Source: an uncultured Eubacteriales bacterium
Lineage (GTDB): Bacteria; Bacillota; Clostridia; Oscillospirales; Oscillospiraceae
Length of the DNA: 8,767 bases
Direction of reading: 5' to 3'
Assembly (NCBI GenBank): GCA_900550705.1
Contig: URTG01000070.1
Location: 1 to 8,767 of the forward strand
This document shows, piece after piece, positions 7,266 through 8,767 of the stretch. Every line of letters begins with the position of its first letter. The first letter of the stretch is position 1. The notes beneath the pieces are model-generated. The model saw only the letters and a program-made list of their open reading frames with translations. It did no database searches and was not told the origin of the DNA. A program made the translations under genes and the position numbers.

Positions 7266-7287
7266 CCCCTATTTTCAAAAAACAGGG
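7254..7287 (-). terminator. Weak intrinsic terminator abutting the groESL promoter
   Basis: On the minus strand CCCTGTTTT (7287-7279) pairs with AAAATAGGG (7275-7267) around a 3-nt loop with one G-U wobble. After five bases comes a run of eight T (7261-7254). It would catch read-through from the XRE/membrane-protein operon before groESL. The T-run overlaps the groESL -35 region, so one short sequence serves two purposes. Confidence 0.55.
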
Positions 7288-7424
7288 ATCGATTTCCTGA
7301 CAATTTACGACTTGTTCACATTTGTGAGGGCGGAGTGCTAATCAACGGGGCGGTAAACCGGATATTTCTTCCGTTCGAATCCGTGATCACAGGTGCACCG
7401 CTGGGGGAATCATAGGGGTGCGAT
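7288..7424. other. Intergenic region with an orphan CIRCE half-site, no gene seen
   Basis: No supported gene lies here. GAGTGCTAA at 7333-7341 is an exact CIRCE half-site, but the matching half 9 bp away is degenerate (5 of 9 bases). TCACATTTGTGA at 7316-7327 is a short palindrome. CGGTAAACCG at 7351-7360 is a small hairpin. TTCGAAT at 7374-7380 looks like a tRNA T-loop, but the stem needed for a tRNA is not there. Confidence 0.4.
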
Positions 7425-7457
7425 AAAAAAATGGTCCCAGCCCGGGATAGCCGGGAC
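7425..7457 (-). terminator. Intrinsic terminator of the XRE/membrane-protein operon
   Basis: On the minus strand GTCCCGGC (7457-7450) pairs with GCTGGGAC (7441-7434), an 8-bp stem with one G-U wobble and an 8-nt loop. After two bases comes a run of seven T (7431-7425). It begins 4 nt after the stop codon of the small membrane protein gene. Confidence 0.88.
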
Positions 7458-7461
7458 TCAT

Positions 7462-7839
7462 TCACCCGAAATAAGACCAGTTCATCCAAGGCGGCGCAGG
7501 AAGGAACTGCGTCACAACCAGCACGACCACGAGTACGATTTGGAGAACCGCCCACCAGGTATTTTTCGGCATATCCATCAACATGGAAAACCGCTCCAGC
7601 GGCCGCCAGGAAAAGTGCCAATCCGGCCCCGCGAAATAACGTGCAGAGGACAGCAGCATCAAAATATACAAAATCGCAAACACTGCTTGCCGCACAATGT
7701 AAGTTGCCACCAGCGCGGCCATTGCAAGCCCCTGCGGGGCGTAACTTGTATAGCTCAAAATCTGGCTGCGAATCGTCCACGCAAGTGCCATGGGCAAAAA
7801 GAGGTACACACTAACATAATAATTCGAGCTGTGCTTCAT
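7462..7839 (-). CDS. Small multi-pass membrane protein, function unknown
   Basis: I do not recognise this 125-residue protein. Hydrophobic stretches near residues 9-23, 37-49, 50-66 and 97-112 suggest three or four membrane passes, separated by short loops. The loop at about 70-94 is aromatic-rich (WHFSWRPLERF, then WW). No catalytic motif or signal peptide cleavage site is evident. The ATG at 7837-7839 is supported by GGAGG 7 nt upstream. It lies 21 bp after the stop of the membrane-anchored XRE regulator on the same strand and is followed directly by a terminator, so the two form a compact two-gene operon. The pairing suggests that the membrane protein acts with, or is controlled by, the regulator, but that is inference from position only. 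Base composition is less GC-rich than in the hyd and gro genes. Confidence 0.72.
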   Translation of the reverse strand: MKHSSNYYVSVYLFLPMALAWTIRSQILSYTSYAPQGLAMAALVATYIVRQAVFAILYILMLLSSARYFAGPDWHFSWRPLERFSMLMDMPKNTWWAVLQIVLVVVLVVTQFLPAPPWMNWSYFG

Positions 7840-7860
7840 AGATAAGCCTCCGTTCTGTTG

Positions 7861-8367
7861 TTACTCACCCAGTTCAAACCGCCGCGCAGAAGAAAGGTCA
7901 AAATCATCTTCCGGCAGTTCGTCTATGGTGGTCACGGACCCAACCATCGAAGAATGATGCACTCCAAATCGCCAGCCCAGGAAAAACACGCCGGTCAAGC
8001 ATAAGATGCCGAGCACCGCCGCCGCGACCCAGCGATATACCTTGCGGGGCGTTTTACGCGTTTTTTCTTCCTTGGTGAGCAGCGTTTCGCAGGACAGCAC
8101 CTCCGCTTGGATTTGAGCCGGTCCCGCCTCCAGGGGTGGGGCGGGCTGTTCCTTCTCCGAATTAAGGGGAGTGTCAGCATTCGTCAGATTTTCGACTGAA
8201 ATCTGATAGAACCTCGACAACTGCACTATCTTATCAAACCCGGGAACTGCTTCTCCGCGTTCCCATTTATAGATGGTCTGCCGCGAAACGTTCAGCATTT
8301 CTGCCAGTCGTTCTTGGGTCACGCCCCGCGTCTTTCTCAGCTGTACCAACTTTTCGTGCAAAATCAA
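7861..8367 (-). CDS. Membrane-anchored XRE-family transcriptional regulator
   Basis: This 168-residue protein has an N-terminal Cro/CI-type helix-turn-helix at about 4-60; the recognition region reads VTQERLAEMLNVSRQTIYKWERG (16-38). A polar linker of about 50 residues follows, then a basic patch (TRKTPRKVYR, 103-112) and one transmembrane helix at about 113-132. The last 35 or so residues are acidic (DELPEDDFDLSS) and by the positive-inside rule lie outside the membrane. This is a one-component design: the DNA-binding domain is in the cytoplasm and a short sensing tail outside. The start is TTG at 8365-8367, chosen because homology to the HTH family begins there and AAAGGAG sits about 8 nt upstream. 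It heads a two-gene operon with a small membrane protein. The palindrome at 8453-8476 upstream is a candidate operator. What it senses or regulates is unknown. Confidence 0.88.
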   Translation of the reverse strand: MILHEKLVQLRKTRGVTQERLAEMLNVSRQTIYKWERGEAVPGFDKIVQLSRFYQISVENLTNADTPLNSEKEQPAPPLEAGPAQIQAEVLSCETLLTKEEKTRKTPRKVYRWVAAAVLGILCLTGVFFLGWRFGVHHSSMVGSVTTIDELPEDDFDLSSARRFELGE

Positions 8368-8395
8368 GTCCGCCCTCTCCTTTGGTTGTGGTTTG

Positions 8396-8401
8396 AATAT
8401 A
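8396..8401 (-). promoter_or_regulatory. Possible -10 box of the XRE operon
   Basis: On the minus strand TATATT (8401-8396) lies about 29 bp before the TTG start and 5' of the ribosome binding site. No good -35 box is found at 17 bp, so this is a weak candidate that might need an activator, possibly bound at the palindrome about 50 bp further upstream. Confidence 0.3.
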
Positions 8402-8452
8402 CAGAATTTTTTGACAAATTAGAACCAATTTTGCGTTACATTTCCGCAAATT

Positions 8453-8476
8453 CGATGTAAACTTTGGTTTACATCG
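8453..8476. promoter_or_regulatory. Perfect 24-bp palindrome upstream of the XRE gene
   Basis: CGATGTAAAC (8453-8462) and GTTTACATCG (8467-8476) are exact inverted repeats around TTTG. The site lies 86 bp upstream of the XRE start. It has the size and symmetry of a dimer operator, so autoregulation by the XRE protein is plausible. On the plus strand it is followed by TGTAATTTTT, so a weak terminator is an alternative reading. Confidence 0.6.
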
Positions 8477-8546
8477 TGTAATTTTTAGTTGGCATTGAAG
8501 CATTTTATCAAAATTCCCTGTAAAATTTATATGTTGGAAATTTTAA
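8477..8546. other. AT-rich intergenic sequence next to the IS
   Basis: About 70 bp of AT-rich DNA without a gene. TTAA at 8543-8546 directly precedes the proposed IS left end and is a candidate 4-bp target duplication. The other copy would lie beyond the window. Confidence 0.3.
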
Positions 8547-8567
8547 GGCAATACCGCACAGAAAAGA

Positions 8568-8596
8568 GTGCCAGGTACCGCCAAGTGTGATATAAT
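8568..8596 (+). promoter_or_regulatory. Transposase promoter with extended -10
   Basis: TG-A-TATAAT (8588-8596) is a perfect -10 box with the extended TGn motif. The -35 candidate GTGCCA (8568-8573, 4 of 6 matches) is 17 bp upstream. Transcription should start near 8602-8604, on or next to the ATG at 8603, leaving no room for a ribosome binding site. Confidence 0.7.
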
Positions 8597-8602
8597 AAAG
8601 CC

Positions 8603-8767
8603 ATGGATAAACAAATGACGATTTCCGCATTCAGTGACGAGCTGGCACAGGTGCGGACGAAGAAAAAAGAATTTCTCAGTCAGATTGAATGGATCGTCCC
8701 GTGGAAGGAATGGCTTGCCATGATTCAGCCGTGCTATTACAAAGGAGAGCGCGGCAACAAACCCTAT
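8603..8767 (+). CDS. IS5-family transposase, N-terminal fragment (continues past window)
   Basis: The first 55 residues of a transposase are visible. The segment VRTKKKEFLSQIEWIVPW (17-34) followed by QPCYYKGERGNKPY (42-55) is the characteristic IS5 (DDE) N-terminal region, where the protein normally runs to over 300 residues. The frame is open to the window edge with no early stop. The catalytic DDE residues lie outside the window, so activity cannot be judged. There is no Shine-Dalgarno sequence before the ATG at 8603. Either translation is leaderless or it begins at the second Met (8615). Confidence 0.88.
   Translation, partial: MDKQMTISAFSDELAQVRTKKKEFLSQIEWIVPWKEWLAMIQPCYYKGERGNKPY

Larger units (their letters stand above)
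8547..8767 (+). mobile_element. IS5-family insertion sequence, left end (cut by window edge)
   Basis: The element is recognised by its transposase start at 8603. The left boundary is placed at GGCAATACCGCACAG (8547-8561), just after the TTAA at 8543-8546. It is inferred from the change in sequence character and from the 4-bp duplications made by many IS5 members. The inverted partner cannot be checked because the right end is outside the window. About 56 bp separate the proposed tip from the transposase ATG. Confidence 0.6.

Noticed and set aside
7322..7392. Possible tRNA: TTCGAAT loop at 7374-7380 and TTGTGAG/ATCACAG ends
   Set aside because: The T-stem has two or more mismatches, there is no proper D-arm or anticodon arm, and no CCA follows.
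7316..7845. Overlapping open frames on both strands around the small membrane protein (7316-7780 minus, 7393-7845 and 7431-7814 plus)
   Set aside because: They lack ribosome binding sites, cross the terminator at 7425-7457, and have non-membrane, low-complexity content. The 7462-7839 frame has the ribosome binding site, operon spacing and terminator.
8267..8503. Minus-strand 78-codon frame overlapping the start of the XRE gene
   Set aside because: It reads the HTH region in the wrong frame and spans the palindrome; no ribosome binding site.

Overview
The window reads as chromosomal DNA of a strictly anaerobic, GC-rich Clostridia member. A gut Oscillospirales-type organism (Flavonifractor or Lawsonibacter-like) is my inference. 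The grounds are an oxygen-sensitive [FeFe] hydrogenase, a CIRCE-controlled groESL operon, strong AGGAGG-type ribosome binding sites, TTG starts, and a strong G/C third-position bias over roughly 100-7120. I could not run a taxonomic search.

Layout. (1) 100-945 (+): a YihY/BrkB-family membrane protein, followed by a composite hairpin terminator and a non-coding or decayed stretch. A second strong terminator lies at 1162-1207. (2) 1258-4993 (+): a two-gene hydrogenase operon. It has a clear sigma-A promoter, an inverted repeat (TGTGA-N5-TCACA) overlapping the -10 box, and a leader of about 130 nt that can fold in mutually exclusive ways, one of which hides the Shine-Dalgarno sequence. The first gene encodes a GltD-like FAD/NAD(P) flavoprotein with a NuoF-type Fe-S domain fused at its N-terminus. 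It overlaps the second gene, hydA, by 7 bp. (3) 5007-5053: a perfect 19-bp palindromic terminator shared by the convergent hyd and groESL operons, with a second hairpin beside it. (4) 7265-5129 (-): groES-groEL with promoter, CIRCE operator, 5'-UTR hairpins and an intergenic hairpin. (5) 8367-7462 (-): a two-gene module of a membrane-anchored XRE regulator and a small multi-pass membrane protein. It ends in its own terminator and is preceded by a perfect 24-bp palindrome. (6) 8547-8767 (+): the left end of an IS5-family insertion sequence, cut by the window edge. The DNA from about 7300 to the right edge is more AT-rich than the rest and looks like accessory sequence.

How it works together. 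The flavoprotein probably passes electrons between a pyridine nucleotide (NADPH is suggested by a YRRR motif) and the HydA Fe-S chain, making or consuming H2. The promoter repeat suggests redox-linked transcriptional control, for example Rex-like. The leader suggests a second, translational layer of control. groESL is a standard HrcA/CIRCE heat-shock operon. The XRE/membrane pair has no function I can assign. The most interesting unexplained element is the hyd operon leader RNA.
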